Assembly: GCA_020639255.1 (NCBI GenBank)
Contig: JACKGZ010000005.1
Coordinates: 186,001-250,000, forward strand
Source of the DNA: Phycisphaera sp.
GTDB lineage: Bacteria; Planctomycetota; Phycisphaerae; Phycisphaerales; UBA1924
Direction: 5' to 3'
DNA length: 64,000 nucleotides
Shown here piece by piece: positions 9,399 to 18,919 of this stretch. How positions within the stretch are numbered: the first letter of the stretch is position 1; every line of letters begins with the position of its first letter. The notes below the pieces were generated by a model. It saw nothing but the letters and a program-made list of their open reading frames with translations. It made no database searches and had not been told where the DNA came from. A program made the position numbers and the translations under genes.

Positions 9399-11673
9399 CC
9401 TGGGGCTCCTTCGTGACCTCATCCATCTCGATCGGCACGACGAGTCTGTAGACGCTGCTCCGCTTCGTCATGGCGTCGTCGGGCTCGATCCCGATGTCAA
9501 TCGACTGTTCGACGACGAACAGGTAAACCACGGCGAACCGCCCGGACGCAAGGTACGCCTCGATCGCCAGATCGTGCTCGAACACGCCCGGCAGCGCAAG
9601 CAGCGCCGATGGCATGAGATCTTCCAGGCGTTCGGCACGCATCCACGGCTTCATGTAGGGCCGCTGCGGATCCACGATGAACGGATCGCTCCACATCCGC
9701 TCTGGCCTGTTGCGCACCATATCTGTCTCGAACACAACGGTGGCAGGGTCTTCGGACTGGCGCACGAGGTATCGGCCTCCGAGTCTCGAGGTGATTGCTC
9801 CGACCCGGATCTGCCCGCTGACGATGCGCGCGTCAGCACCGAGTCCGCTCACACTCAGCTCCCAGCCGCGTTCGACACGCCCGAGACGCACCCCGAGTTC
9901 GCAGGGCCGAAGCCCCTGATCGATGAATGTCTTGACCGACCAGATGCCCGGTTCAATCCCGACGGGCGTCGACCCTCGCATCGCTTCGATCCCCCCCGAC
10001 ACGGGCGACTGTCGCATCGTCGTCGGGCGCGTGAGCATCGTCTCGCGCATCGCGGATGAGTACTCGAACCACACGCCGCCCGCGTCCACGGTGAACCGGT
10101 CCGACGAACCCGCGAAGAAGTGCGTCATCCCGAGCACCGACGATCGGACCTCTATAGGCAATGCATCGATCATGCGCTGACCCGGGTGTCTTGTGTCGAG
10201 CGCCTCGTTGCGGACGACCGCATCGACAACAACGAAGCGCGAAGCCGTCGAAGGCCCGGCCCGCAGCTTGCTCGGCGCGATCACCGCGATGCCCGACGCA
10301 AGCGCGATCCACACGAGAGCGCTCAGCCACGCGAGGTGTCGCATCTTGATCGCTTTGAGCAGGAAGAAATCGATCGGCCCGAGAGCGACAGCCAGCGAGA
10401 TCGTCACGAGCGCCACGAGCGCGATCGCAGCGGATCCGATCGCCGTCGCCTCGCCGATCGAGTCGAACACCTGACCCGGGAGCGACCGCCCGAGCTCGCG
10501 CTGGTAGCCCCACGCGGGCATGTTGTGGAGCGTTCTCGGCTCGTGCTCGTGCGCCACAACCGCGTCCATCGCCGGCTGCAGCACGTCCGCCCAAAGATGC
10601 CACGAATCCTCACCCGCTCCGACATCTTCCGGCTGCACCGAGACGATCGTCACCCAACCGAGCCCGACAGGACCCTCGACAACCAACGACCCCCCATCGC
10701 ATGCCCAGCGTTCACGCCACCCGCATTCTTCGCCCAACAAGCCGAGCGACTTCACGCGCCCGGTCAGCTTCGGAAAGAGTCTCCGATCCACTTGTGACGC
10801 CAGCGACGCGGGCGTTTCGATCTCGGACGACGCACCGATATCGATGACATCCGTCGGTGCCCCCGGCGGAATGAACCTCTGCCAGCCCATGCCCGGACGG
10901 TCGGCGAGTACCACCAATCGCCCGCCGCCGAGCACCCACTGCTGGATGGCGAGCACCGCTCGTGTGTCCATGTCTTTCAGCGATGTCTCATCAACAATCG
11001 CCGCGAAGACGCCCTCGTACGCCGCCGCTGAGATCGGAAGCTCGCTGTTGATCGCGTTGACGCCGAAGGCTCGGCTCATCACGCTGAAGGCATTGGTCTC
11101 GCTCGAACGGACCCACGGCGTCACGAGCACCAAGTCCTCATTCGAATCGTCGCCCTTGGTTCCATCGACCCCTGAGATCGTCGAACGTACGAACCGCTGC
11201 GCCAGCACGCCAGCAGCGACACGATTCGTCAGCGACAGCAGTAGCTCCTGATCCGCCTGCAATCCCGGTCGCAGCTGGATCGAGCCCGGCCCCGGCTGCA
11301 ACTCGTACACCGTGCGCGCCGTCCGGCCGCCCTGCGCGCGCAGAGTCAACGTCACCCGCGTGCACCACTCGGGCATCGGCACCACCATCGGCACCACGAC
11401 ATTCGAACCCGCAGCCGCCTCCATGGGCGAGATCACCCGGCCGCTCACTCCCTGATTGCTCACATACTCGAGCTCAACGAAGCCGGAGATGTGATCCCTG
11501 CCCGCCTGCACGAGCACCCGCGCCGGCGTGTTCTTGCCCGTCGGAGCTTTGCCGGCAAACCCGAAGTCCACCAGCAGCGTGATCTCGGACTCGTCGTCGT
11601 TCCCCTGCCCCGACACCCCGTCCACGATTGTCGAAGCAAAGAGCAGCGCCAGGATGAGCAGCATCCGTCTCAT
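9391..11673 (-). CDS. Large exported membrane protein associated with ABC/Bat cluster
   Basis: 760 residues from the ATG at 11673 (signal-like MRRMLLILALLFASTIVDGVSGQ). A long extracytoplasmic N-terminal part of about 420 residues is beta-rich (LLVDFGFAGKAPTGKNTPARV...), contains a Rossmann-like GGRLVVLADRPG segment, and is followed by two to three membrane helices near residues 430-500 (IALVALVTISLAVALGPIDFFLL and WIALASGIAVIA). The C-terminal part returns to the outside. The layout resembles the large uncharacterised membrane proteins that sit between BatA-type VWA proteins and ABC exporters in Planctomycetota. Nine bases separate it from the BatA-like gene. Function unknown; the conserved neighbourhood suggests it is a partner of the exporter or of the VWA proteins. 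Confidence 0.7.
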   Translation of the reverse strand: MRRMLLILALLFASTIVDGVSGQGNDDESEITLLVDFGFAGKAPTGKNTPARVLVQAGRDHISGFVELEYVSNQGVSGRVISPMEAAAGSNVVVPMVVPMPEWCTRVTLTLRAQGGRTARTVYELQPGPGSIQLRPGLQADQELLLSLTNRVAAGVLAQRFVRSTISGVDGTKGDDSNEDLVLVTPWVRSSETNAFSVMSRAFGVNAINSELPISAAAYEGVFAAIVDETSLKDMDTRAVLAIQQWVLGGGRLVVLADRPGMGWQRFIPPGAPTDVIDIGASSEIETPASLASQVDRRLFPKLTGRVKSLGLLGEECGWRERWACDGGSLVVEGPVGLGWVTIVSVQPEDVGAGEDSWHLWADVLQPAMDAVVAHEHEPRTLHNMPAWGYQRELGRSLPGQVFDSIGEATAIGSAAIALVALVTISLAVALGPIDFFLLKAIKMRHLAWLSALVWIALASGIAVIAPSKLRAGPSTASRFVVVDAVVRNEALDTRHPGQRMIDALPIEVRSSVLGMTHFFAGSSDRFTVDAGGVWFEYSSAMRETMLTRPTTMRQSPVSGGIEAMRGSTPVGIEPGIWSVKTFIDQGLRPCELGVRLGRVERGWELSVSGLGADARIVSGQIRVGAITSRLGGRYLVRQSEDPATVVFETDMVRNRPERMWSDPFIVDPQRPYMKPWMRAERLEDLMPSALLALPGVFEHDLAIEAYLASGRFAVVYLFVVEQSIDIGIEPDDAMTKRSSVYRLVVPIEMDEVTKEPQDD

Positions 11674-11681
11674 GTTCAAGA

Positions 11682-13739
11682 TCACAAATACACGCGTCGG
11701 TTGTACACCCACCACTCAAAGAGACTGATCGCGAGCGCCGCCAGCAGCAGCCAGGGCCAGAGCCGCCTCGGCGTGCGCGACTCACCCTCGGCCAGCGCCG
11801 CCACGTCGCCGGATGCAAACGGCAACACCGCCGCGCTGCGCACGTCCGACTCGAGCGGGTCGAGCAGGTTCACCGCGACCCGGCGCGTCACCTCGTCGCC
11901 GTCGACCGAGTCCGTCAGACCAGCCGGCCCACGCCACGAGAGCGTGTACACGCCCGACCCCGGCACGGGCCCGAACGCCACGCGCCCGTCCGGCGCCGGC
12001 TCCAGACTCGCTCGCTGACCGCTCGGCATTGCAAGGCTCACGCTCCGCGCCCCGATCGGCAGGAGCTCCGACAGCGTCCCGCCCGGGTGCACCGCGCCCG
12101 TCGATGCCCCGCCCGTCACGCCGCCGAGCGCATCGACCGAGGCCGCTAGGAACACGACATAGCTCACATCAAACGGCCAGCTCGACCCGTCCGGGTCGAA
12201 CGACACCACGATCGCGCGTGTCCCGCCCGTGCTCGCATCGAAGATCACCGGCCCGCGCCCCGTCTCGGCGAGCGACACCACGCCCGCGCCCTGCTCGGCC
12301 TCAACCGCCGGTGCCTTCGAGATCGTGACGCGCCCACCAAGCTCCAGATCCCGCATCACCGGGTGGTCCTCGTTCCAGTCGACGATCTCCGCGGCGCCGC
12401 CATCGCCTGTCTTGGTGAGCCCCAGCCCCTCGGGCACGCCCCCGAGCACGAGATAGTTCCCCGCGGGCAGCGCGCCCTCGGGCAACCAACCATCAAGAAT
12501 CACGACATCGAACGCGCCCGCGCCGCCGCGCTCCTCGAACTCGCTCGGCGAGAGACTCGCGAGCTCGCCATACGGCAGCCCCTCGAGCGCGAGCGTCGTG
12601 AAGAAATCATCCTCCGACACCACGGCCACGCTAAGCCGCTTCGAGGGAGGCACCACGAGCCAGCCCGTGTTGTCGCGTTCCAGCAGATCCGCACCGCCAT
12701 CTGTCGGCTGCACGCGCACCTCGACGACTGCGCCCGCAGCGCGATCGAGCGTGAACACCACGCCCCCAGCGCCGGGCAAGCTCCGCGACTCTGAAGCTGC
12801 CTCACCCGCCGGCCCGATCGTCGCCGAGCGCACGCTCGCGAGCGAACCATTCACGATGAACTGCACATCGACCGTCCTTGCGGTCGTGTCCGTGTTCGAC
12901 ACGCCAACGAAGATCGAGAGCTGCCGCGGGTTGTCGTAGTCGCGCTCGGCGCGCAGCCCGGTGATGCCCACGTTCGCCGCGCTCTCGCCGCCCACGCGGT
13001 AGTACCGCACCACATCCTCTGGCCCGGGCACCACGTCTTCGGGGTCGCCGATTCGTCCGTCCGTCCACAGGTGCACCGTCCCCACCGCCGGCGGCAGCTG
13101 GATCAGCGTCCCGTCGCGATCGGGCACGGTCCTCGGCGGCGCCTGCGCGATCGCAAGCCGGTACGCCTCGGCCGCGCTCGTCGGCGCATCGCTCGGCTCG
13201 ATCGACTCGATCGCCGAACGCAGGAGCGCCTTGTCCGCCGTCATCGGCTGGCGGATGCCGCCCTGGCTGTCGAAGGTGATCACCGTCGCCCGCTCGGCAC
13301 CCGCGTCCGCGCCGCCCATCACGCTGTCGAGCCACGTCGGCTCGCCGAGCTGATCGATCACCTCCAGCGCCTCTCGCTTGGCCTGCTCGAGTCGGGAGAC
13401 GGTCTCGCCCCGCCACGACCCGTCCATCGTCTGCATCGACGCCGACCGGTCGATCATGATCACGTGCCGATCGCCCGTCACCGCCTTCGACGACAGCTCA
13501 GGCTGCGCGAGCGAGAGCAATCCCGCCGCGAGCACCAGGAGCTGCAGGAGCAGCAGCAGATTCCGTCGTAGCTTCTGGAACGGCGCGTTGGCCTGCATGT
13601 CCTGCACCGCGCGCTTCCACAGCAGCGTCGACGACACCTCGACGTCCCGACGCCGAAGCTTCAGGAAGTACAGGATCAAAAGCGTCGGCACAGCCACCGA
13701 TGCCGCGATCGCCGCGATGCCGGGCGTCAGCCAGTTCAC
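11682..13739 (-). CDS. BatA-like VWA-domain membrane protein
   Basis: 685 residues. The N-terminus is the BatA pattern: a membrane helix, then FLKLRRRDVEVSSTLLWKR, a second helix (residues 60-80), then the von Willebrand A domain with its metal-ion-dependent adhesion site DRSAS (97-101). The VWA domain continues to about residue 250, followed by beta-sandwich regions and one last membrane helix (WLLLAALAISLFEWWVYNRR) at the C-terminus. Proteins of this type work with MoxR ATPases and DUF58 proteins in metal-dependent protein assembly or envelope stress tolerance. The start is a GTG overlapping the stop of the upstream lipoprotein-like gene (GTGA). Confidence 0.85.
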   Translation of the reverse strand: MNWLTPGIAAIAASVAVPTLLILYFLKLRRRDVEVSSTLLWKRAVQDMQANAPFQKLRRNLLLLLQLLVLAAGLLSLAQPELSSKAVTGDRHVIMIDRSASMQTMDGSWRGETVSRLEQAKREALEVIDQLGEPTWLDSVMGGADAGAERATVITFDSQGGIRQPMTADKALLRSAIESIEPSDAPTSAAEAYRLAIAQAPPRTVPDRDGTLIQLPPAVGTVHLWTDGRIGDPEDVVPGPEDVVRYYRVGGESAANVGITGLRAERDYDNPRQLSIFVGVSNTDTTARTVDVQFIVNGSLASVRSATIGPAGEAASESRSLPGAGGVVFTLDRAAGAVVEVRVQPTDGGADLLERDNTGWLVVPPSKRLSVAVVSEDDFFTTLALEGLPYGELASLSPSEFEERGGAGAFDVVILDGWLPEGALPAGNYLVLGGVPEGLGLTKTGDGGAAEIVDWNEDHPVMRDLELGGRVTISKAPAVEAEQGAGVVSLAETGRGPVIFDASTGGTRAIVVSFDPDGSSWPFDVSYVVFLAASVDALGGVTGGASTGAVHPGGTLSELLPIGARSVSLAMPSGQRASLEPAPDGRVAFGPVPGSGVYTLSWRGPAGLTDSVDGDEVTRRVAVNLLDPLESDVRSAAVLPFASGDVAALAEGESRTPRRLWPWLLLAALAISLFEWWVYNRRVYL

Positions 13740-14182
13740 TCACCACTCTCCCGCGCCGCTTCCACCGCGTCCATCCCCGTCGACGAGCAGTCCTCGAGCC
13801 GGTACGAGCTGAACACCCACCGCTCGGCCCGCTCCTCGTCCGGGTGCCCGTAGTCCACGCTGATCAGCTGATCCTCATGAAAGCCCAGAATCATCCGCCC
13901 GAACGTCGGCCGCGTCTGACGCACCACACCCAGCGCCATCACGCGCACCTCGATCGTCCCCACCTCGCCCGTCGCGTCGCGCTCGGCGAAGTACGTCATC
14001 TCGTCCGCCTCGAGCTGGTCGATCACGTCCGACGATGCCATCCCCGCACAGTACCGCCCGTCGATCACCCGCTGCATCTCGTCCGTCGTCATGTAGAGAT
14101 AGAGCGGGGCGCGGTTTACCTGGCATCCGAACAGAACGACCATACACACAACGCTGCACATGCTATAAATCAGTGTTTTCAT
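13736..14182 (-). CDS. Small putative lipoprotein
   Basis: 148 residues. The start MKTLIYSMCSVVCMVVLFGCQVN has a lipobox-like VLFGC, so Cys20 is the probable lipidation site. The rest is a compact alpha/beta domain (MTTDEMQRVIDGRYCAGMASSDVIDQLEADEM..., then VRVMALGVVRQTRPTFGRMILGF). No family is recognised. ATGA overlap with the stop of the upstream membrane-protein gene and GTGA overlap with the BatA-like gene place it firmly within the operon. Confidence 0.65.
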   Translation of the reverse strand: MKTLIYSMCSVVCMVVLFGCQVNRAPLYLYMTTDEMQRVIDGRYCAGMASSDVIDQLEADEMTYFAERDATGEVGTIEVRVMALGVVRQTRPTFGRMILGFHEDQLISVDYGHPDEERAERWVFSSYRLEDCSSTGMDAVEAARESGE

Positions 14183-14622
14183 CGGTAAATAGACTCTTGG
14201 TTTGCCTCACGGTACATCTCGCCATTCTCGATCACAACGAATGGGCGCTTCGTGTTCAGAAGATCCGGCCCATCGATCTCATATCGAATCGATCGCCCGC
14301 TGTCGTCCGTAGCTTCGATCAATATCGTTCCGCTTGTCAGCACATCAAATTCGTCGCCATGATCGCCCGAAAAGAGCGTGACGGCACGCTCATCCCCGGG
14401 CATGATCGTAATAGTCTCATCCGCAATCGGACTCTTGACGCGAAGATCGAACTGCTCGGCATCATGATTGGACACCACGACCGATACCACGAACGACGGA
14501 AACTCCGTCCACATCATGCTGCAGACAGGCAACACAAAGAGCAGCACGGCAACGATCGCAAAGAACGGCGTCACACTCCCGATCGGCGTCTTCCAGAAAC
14601 CCTGTTTCGTTGCCTCGGTCAC
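14179..14622 (-). CDS. Small single-span membrane protein
   Basis: 147 residues from a GTG at 14622 that overlaps the DUF58 stop as GTGA. The frame remains open further upstream, but that part only shadows the DUF58 gene. One membrane helix is seen at about residues 13-37 (GSVTPFFAIVAVLLFVLPVC), followed by a beta-rich extracytoplasmic domain (SNHDAEQFDLRVKSPIADE, TSGTILIEATDDSGRSIRYE). Family unknown. Its place between DUF58 and VWA genes suggests an accessory part of the MoxR/Bat complex. Confidence 0.65.
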   Translation of the reverse strand: MTEATKQGFWKTPIGSVTPFFAIVAVLLFVLPVCSMMWTEFPSFVVSVVVSNHDAEQFDLRVKSPIADETITIMPGDERAVTLFSGDHGDEFDVLTSGTILIEATDDSGRSIRYEIDGPDLLNTKRPFVVIENGEMYREANQESIYR

Positions 14623-15572
14623 TGCACCACCCCCCGCCTGCGCAGGTGATCCAGCACCATCGTCTCCACCGCCGTATCGCTCGGCACGGTCACCAGCATG
14701 ATCTCGCGCCTGGCGCAGAAATCCCGCAGCTGATTCGTGTACGCCGCCAGCGTCTTCTTGTACTTCTTGAGGAGCGGCGCCGAGATCGTGATCTCCGCTT
14801 TGTCGCCGTCCTCGATGTCCTTGAGGCGCAGATCTCCCGTGATCCCGGGCTCGAGCTCCTGCGGGCTGAGCACCTGGATCACGAACACGTCGTACCCTCG
14901 CCCGACGAGCATCCGCAGGCCCTCCTCGTAGCCCTCCTTGATGAGCATGTCGCTCATCACGACCATGATGCCCTTGCCGCGCCGACTCAGCGCGATCCGC
15001 CGACAAGCCTCACCGAACGAGCCCGCGTCGCCGCCCTCGCCCTTGTCGGGGCGCAGCGAGCAGATAAACCGCGACAGATCGTGCACCCGGCGCTTGCCCC
15101 GCAGATCGCGCACGGCCTGCACAAGTGCCAACTCACCCTCGTCACCGAAGCTCCCGCCGATCGCGCTGCACGCGACGCGATTGTACTTCACCATCCCGAT
15201 GTACCCGAGCGCCATCGCCAGCTTCTGCATGAACAGAAACTTGTTCGGCTCGCCCGTGTCCACGCTCGCCGAGCAGTCGAGCACCATGTGCAGCGACAGG
15301 TCCTCCTCCTCCTGGAACAGCTTCATAAACAGCATGTCCAGACGCCCGAAGATGTTCCAGTCGATGTGCCGCAGGTCGTCACCAACCACGTACGCCCGGT
15401 GATCCGCGAACTCGACGCTCTCGCCCCGCTTCTTCGAACGCCTTTCGCCCTTGAGCTTGCCGCGGAAGATCTTCGTGCTGGCGATATCGAGCGCATCCAG
15501 ACGCGCGAGCAGCTTCGTATCGAGCAGATCCTCGAGCGACGCAGGCCGAGATTGAGAGGGTGTGCGGAGCAT
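14619..15572 (-). CDS. DUF58 domain-containing protein
   Basis: 317 residues. The DUF58 signature is clear: FRGKLKGERRSKKRGESVEFADHR-type lead-in, YVVGDDLRHIDWNIFGR (DxRxIDWN core) and FQEEEDLSLHMVLDCSASV, where DCSAS keeps the VWA-like metal site. DUF58 proteins are nearly always encoded next to MoxR-type ATPases, as here two genes upstream, and are thought to act with them as chaperone-like assembly factors. One-base overlap (TGATG) with the upstream lipoprotein gene and GTGA overlap with the next gene. Confidence 0.9.
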   Translation of the reverse strand: MLRTPSQSRPASLEDLLDTKLLARLDALDIASTKIFRGKLKGERRSKKRGESVEFADHRAYVVGDDLRHIDWNIFGRLDMLFMKLFQEEEDLSLHMVLDCSASVDTGEPNKFLFMQKLAMALGYIGMVKYNRVACSAIGGSFGDEGELALVQAVRDLRGKRRVHDLSRFICSLRPDKGEGGDAGSFGEACRRIALSRRGKGIMVVMSDMLIKEGYEEGLRMLVGRGYDVFVIQVLSPQELEPGITGDLRLKDIEDGDKAEITISAPLLKKYKKTLAAYTNQLRDFCARREIMLVTVPSDTAVETMVLDHLRRRGVVQ

Positions 15573-16327
15573 CAGCCTTCGTATTCCTCCAGCCTCGCCT
15601 TGGCCGCAGGGTGCAGCTCGCCGAACGCATCCTCGTCAAAGCCGCCCTCATCCCTCGGCGGCTCCCCAGGACAGAACATCATGGGCACGTACAGCGCCGG
15701 GAAATGCTCGTCCTTCATGAGGAACACGCGGATGTCTTCGGGTCGTGAAGTGAGCATCACGCCCTCCACGCTCTCCGAATTGATCGACTCAAGCGTCGCC
15801 TGCAGCTGCTCGATCGGATCCAATACATTGACTGGCTCATTCTCGGCCGGCGGATGCTCGATCCGCTCGCGCAGCGACGCCAGCCGGTTGTCCCTGTCGA
15901 GCAACGCCATACCCGCGTCCTCAAGCGCGAGATACGCACCGGCGCCGCCGAGCGCCTCGAAGCACCAGCACTCGTCGTACGGCACGAGCCTCCCGATGAC
16001 GTGCATCGGCACCAAGAACGAACCGTCCGCCCCGGCATTGGTCATCGCGTCAAACAGATACTTCCCGTCGTGCTCGACGATGTTCACGCTGAAATCGATG
16101 TCCTCATCATCATCGTCCGCGGCGTGCATCGTCACGTTGAGCAGGCCGTTGTCTTCATATCGAAATGAGTAGCTCTGGTTCTCGTCGGGCATGTACCACT
16201 CACCCTCGAAGATCCGCTCCTCGACGCGTCCCTCGTCGCCCACACCATAGAACGACGGCACGAGCATGCCGCAACCCGTCAATGTCGTGACGACACCAAC
16301 CAGCGCACTCGCAGCGAGCCTTCTCAT
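15572..16327 (-). CDS. Putative lipoprotein in the MoxR/Bat operon
   Basis: 251 residues. The start MRRLAASALVGVVTTLTGCGM has a lipobox (LTGC), so the mature protein probably starts at Cys19 as a lipoprotein. The remainder is rich in Asp/Glu (ADDDDEDIDFSVNIVEHDGKYLFDA), with a helical mid-section and an acidic tail (DEGGFDEDAFGELHPAAKARLEEYE). No enzyme motif is seen. ATGA overlap with the EF-hand protein gene upstream and one-base overlap with DUF58 downstream. Family not recognised. Confidence 0.65.
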   Translation of the reverse strand: MRRLAASALVGVVTTLTGCGMLVPSFYGVGDEGRVEERIFEGEWYMPDENQSYSFRYEDNGLLNVTMHAADDDDEDIDFSVNIVEHDGKYLFDAMTNAGADGSFLVPMHVIGRLVPYDECWCFEALGGAGAYLALEDAGMALLDRDNRLASLRERIEHPPAENEPVNVLDPIEQLQATLESINSESVEGVMLTSRPEDIRVFLMKDEHFPALYVPMMFCPGEPPRDEGGFDEDAFGELHPAAKARLEEYEG

Positions 16328-17826
16328 CGTGTCGACCCCGCAGCTTCGACTTCCTTGGCCACCCAGTCATACGTCGGCAGCACGCGTCCATCGCTCATCC
16401 GCAAGCCACTCATGTTCGCCGGCATGCCCATCGATGTGTCCGTCTGCACGCACGCGATCGCCTCGATCCCGGTCTCCCCGATCGGCACGACCTCCCCCTC
16501 GTCGCTCACGCCGTTGCTGTTGGCGTCGGTCCAGACGGCAAGGCCCGCAAGCTCATCGCCCGACAGCTCGCCGTCGCGGTTATCGTCGAGCGCATCCATC
16601 GCGCGGTAGCCGTCGTCGAAGAAGAGCCACCACGTCACCGAGCCGAAAAGCTGCCGCCCGCTCGTCACCTCGCCCGTTTCCTCCGGGTCCCAGACGAGGA
16701 TCGAGGTCTCGGGCGAGACCCAGGGCCACGACTGCTCACGCCCGGTGCCGTCGAGATCGAAGCTGACGACCGTCTCGGAGGCGAGGAGGGTTTCGAGCGG
16801 TGTGGGCGCGTTCAGGGAGAAGACGATGGGCGTCACCCATTCGCGATGCGGCAGCTCTTTCATCGCCTCGAGGCTCGCCTCGACAATCTTGATCCTCGCC
16901 TGATCGAACGGGCGCGGCCCGTACTCTTCGATGGCTTCGAGATATCGAATCCCCGCCTCACCAGAGACGAGCCTGGTGTAGTTGCTCAGCCCGGGCTGCG
17001 AGTCCCGGTACGCATCCTGCCCGATGGCAAGGTCGAAGGCCCGGAAGAAATACTCGGCCGTCTGATACTTGCAGTAGTCCAGAATCAACTGGCGGAGTTG
17101 TACCCGTCTTTCGCCGGTTGCCTCTTCCTTGGCGAGCAGGAGCGCATCGATGGCGATCGGGCGACACTGCTGGGGAGGCGAGGAATACGGTCTGTCGTCT
17201 CTCGGCAGGAGCCATCTGATCAAATCCTGATACGTCTTCTCATCTTCAGAAGTAAATCGCTCAAGATACCACGCAAGATCCGTATTGCTTTCGCCCCAAT
17301 CACGGTACGCCGGGTAAGGCAGCACCGCGGCATCCGCCATCTCAGAGTTGCAGGACGCGAGCAGATCCGCAATCCCGAGATAAGCCGACGGCTCGAACGG
17401 GTCCATCTCGATCGCTTCATTGAAAGCCGCGATCGAGGCCGAGAGGTGGTGCAGACGCTCCGACATCGTCAGATACGTCACCTCGCGGTCGCCTTCGTCC
17501 TTCGGGGCGTCATGCCCACGCGAGCCCTCGCCAGAATCCTCGTACGCCTTGGGCGTCATCCGCACGACCGCCCTCCAGTTCACAGGCTTGCCTTCGTCGG
17601 CAACCTGAAACGCGTAGGAGTGCGCCCTCGCAATATTCATGTATAACCGACGGTCCCCGGGTCTTTCAGCGAGCCCGGCCTGCATGTTCTCGATGACCCG
17701 GCTGATCGGCAGATACGTTGGGCGTAGATGCATCGCAGGCGTCGCGGCGAACACCTCGGCCTCTGCACAGAGGTTGGGCGACGTTCCGATGGTCAGACCC
17801 AATAGCAGCACCGAGTGCACGAACAT
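16324..17826 (-). CDS. Exported protein with EF-hand-like calcium-binding loops
   Basis: 500 residues from the ATG at 17826, which shares one base with the MoxR stop (TGATG). A signal peptide (MFVHSVLLLGLTIGTSPNLCAEA) opens the protein. The N-terminal half is helical and TPR-like (RLYMNIARAHSYAF, AFNEAIEMDPFEPSAYLGIADLLAS). Near the C-terminus lie two loops of DxDxDG type: DALDDNRDGELSGDEL and VWTDANSNGVSDEGEV, preceded by FDLDGTGRE; these should bind Ca2+. It probably acts outside the membrane in the same assembly as the neighbouring VWA proteins. No catalytic motif is seen. Confidence 0.7.
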   Translation of the reverse strand: MFVHSVLLLGLTIGTSPNLCAEAEVFAATPAMHLRPTYLPISRVIENMQAGLAERPGDRRLYMNIARAHSYAFQVADEGKPVNWRAVVRMTPKAYEDSGEGSRGHDAPKDEGDREVTYLTMSERLHHLSASIAAFNEAIEMDPFEPSAYLGIADLLASCNSEMADAAVLPYPAYRDWGESNTDLAWYLERFTSEDEKTYQDLIRWLLPRDDRPYSSPPQQCRPIAIDALLLAKEEATGERRVQLRQLILDYCKYQTAEYFFRAFDLAIGQDAYRDSQPGLSNYTRLVSGEAGIRYLEAIEEYGPRPFDQARIKIVEASLEAMKELPHREWVTPIVFSLNAPTPLETLLASETVVSFDLDGTGREQSWPWVSPETSILVWDPEETGEVTSGRQLFGSVTWWLFFDDGYRAMDALDDNRDGELSGDELAGLAVWTDANSNGVSDEGEVVPIGETGIEAIACVQTDTSMGMPANMSGLRMSDGRVLPTYDWVAKEVEAAGSTR

Positions 17827-18869
17827 CACACCCCCACCCCCACCGGCTCCGTCGGCGTCATCTTGAGGATCTCCTCCACGATGGAGTCCGGGCTCACCCT
17901 GTCCGCCTCGGCCTCGAAGTTCAGGATGAGCCTGTGGCGCAGCGCCAGCTTCGCCATGTGGCGGATGTCCTCGTTGCCGACGTGATACCTGCCCTCCGTC
18001 ACCGCGCGCACCTTCGCGCCAAGGATCAGCGCCTGCGCCCCGCGGGGTGACGAGCCGCAACGCACGTACCGGTTCGTCGCGCTGCTGGAGCCGCCAGCGA
18101 ACTCGCCCTCGGGGTGCGTCGCCAGGATGAGGCGGGCCGCGTACTCCTTGACGTGCAGCGCGATCACCACCGAGCGGATCAGCTTCTGCGCCTCAAGAAT
18201 GCTCGGCCCATCGAACAGCTTGCGCACCTGGGGCGTCTCGGCGCCCGTCGTGCGGTCGATGATCGTCATCAGGTCCGTCAGCTTGTTGTACCCCAGGTTG
18301 ATCTTGAAGATAAACCGGTCGAGCTGCGCCTCGGGCAACGGGTACGTGCCCTCTTGCTCGATCGGGTTCTGCGTCGCGAGCACAATAAAGGGCAACTCCA
18401 GCTTGTACGTCTGGCCCGCCACCGTCACGCTCCGCTCCTGCATCGCCTCGAGCAGCGCCGACTGCGTCTTGGGCGTCGCGCGGTTGATCTCGTCGGCGAG
18501 CACCACCTGCGCAAAGATCGGCCCCCTCTGGAACTCGAACCGACGGTGCCCCGTCGCCTGATCCTCCATCACGATGTTCGTGCCGATCACGTCGGCGGGC
18601 ATCAGGTCGGGCGTGAACTGGATGCGACTGAACGGCAGGTCCAGCGTTTCTGCGAGCGTGCGCACGAGCAGCGTCTTGCCAAGCCCGGGCACGCCCTCAA
18701 GCAGCACGTTGCCGCCCGCGAAGAACGACATCAGGACCGCGTCGACCACGTCGCGGTGACCAACGATCACCTTGCCCACCTCATCGACGAGGGCCTGGTA
18801 GGTCTTCTTGAATTCCTCGCACCGGGCCGCGACTTCCTGGGGTGTCTGGGCACTCTCGTTGATCGCCAT
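17826..18869 (-). CDS. MoxR-family AAA+ ATPase
   Basis: 347 residues, the normal MoxR length. Walker A GVPGLGKTLL, Walker B VVLADEINRA (typical DEIN.A of MoxR), sensor 1 ATQNPIEQEGTYPLPEAQLDRF and the arginine-finger region are intact. A good ribosome site (AAGGAG) precedes the ATG. MoxR ATPases act as chaperones that remodel or insert metal into partner proteins bearing VWA domains; the DUF58 and two VWA proteins encoded on either side are the expected partners. Confidence 0.95.
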   Translation of the reverse strand: MAINESAQTPQEVAARCEEFKKTYQALVDEVGKVIVGHRDVVDAVLMSFFAGGNVLLEGVPGLGKTLLVRTLAETLDLPFSRIQFTPDLMPADVIGTNIVMEDQATGHRRFEFQRGPIFAQVVLADEINRATPKTQSALLEAMQERSVTVAGQTYKLELPFIVLATQNPIEQEGTYPLPEAQLDRFIFKINLGYNKLTDLMTIIDRTTGAETPQVRKLFDGPSILEAQKLIRSVVIALHVKEYAARLILATHPEGEFAGGSSSATNRYVRCGSSPRGAQALILGAKVRAVTEGRYHVGNEDIRHMAKLALRHRLILNFEAEADRVSPDSIVEEILKMTPTEPVGVGV

Positions 18870-18919
18870 CGCTGGGCTCCTTGCTCACACATCCGCACGC
18901 CGACCAACGTCGGCTGCGG

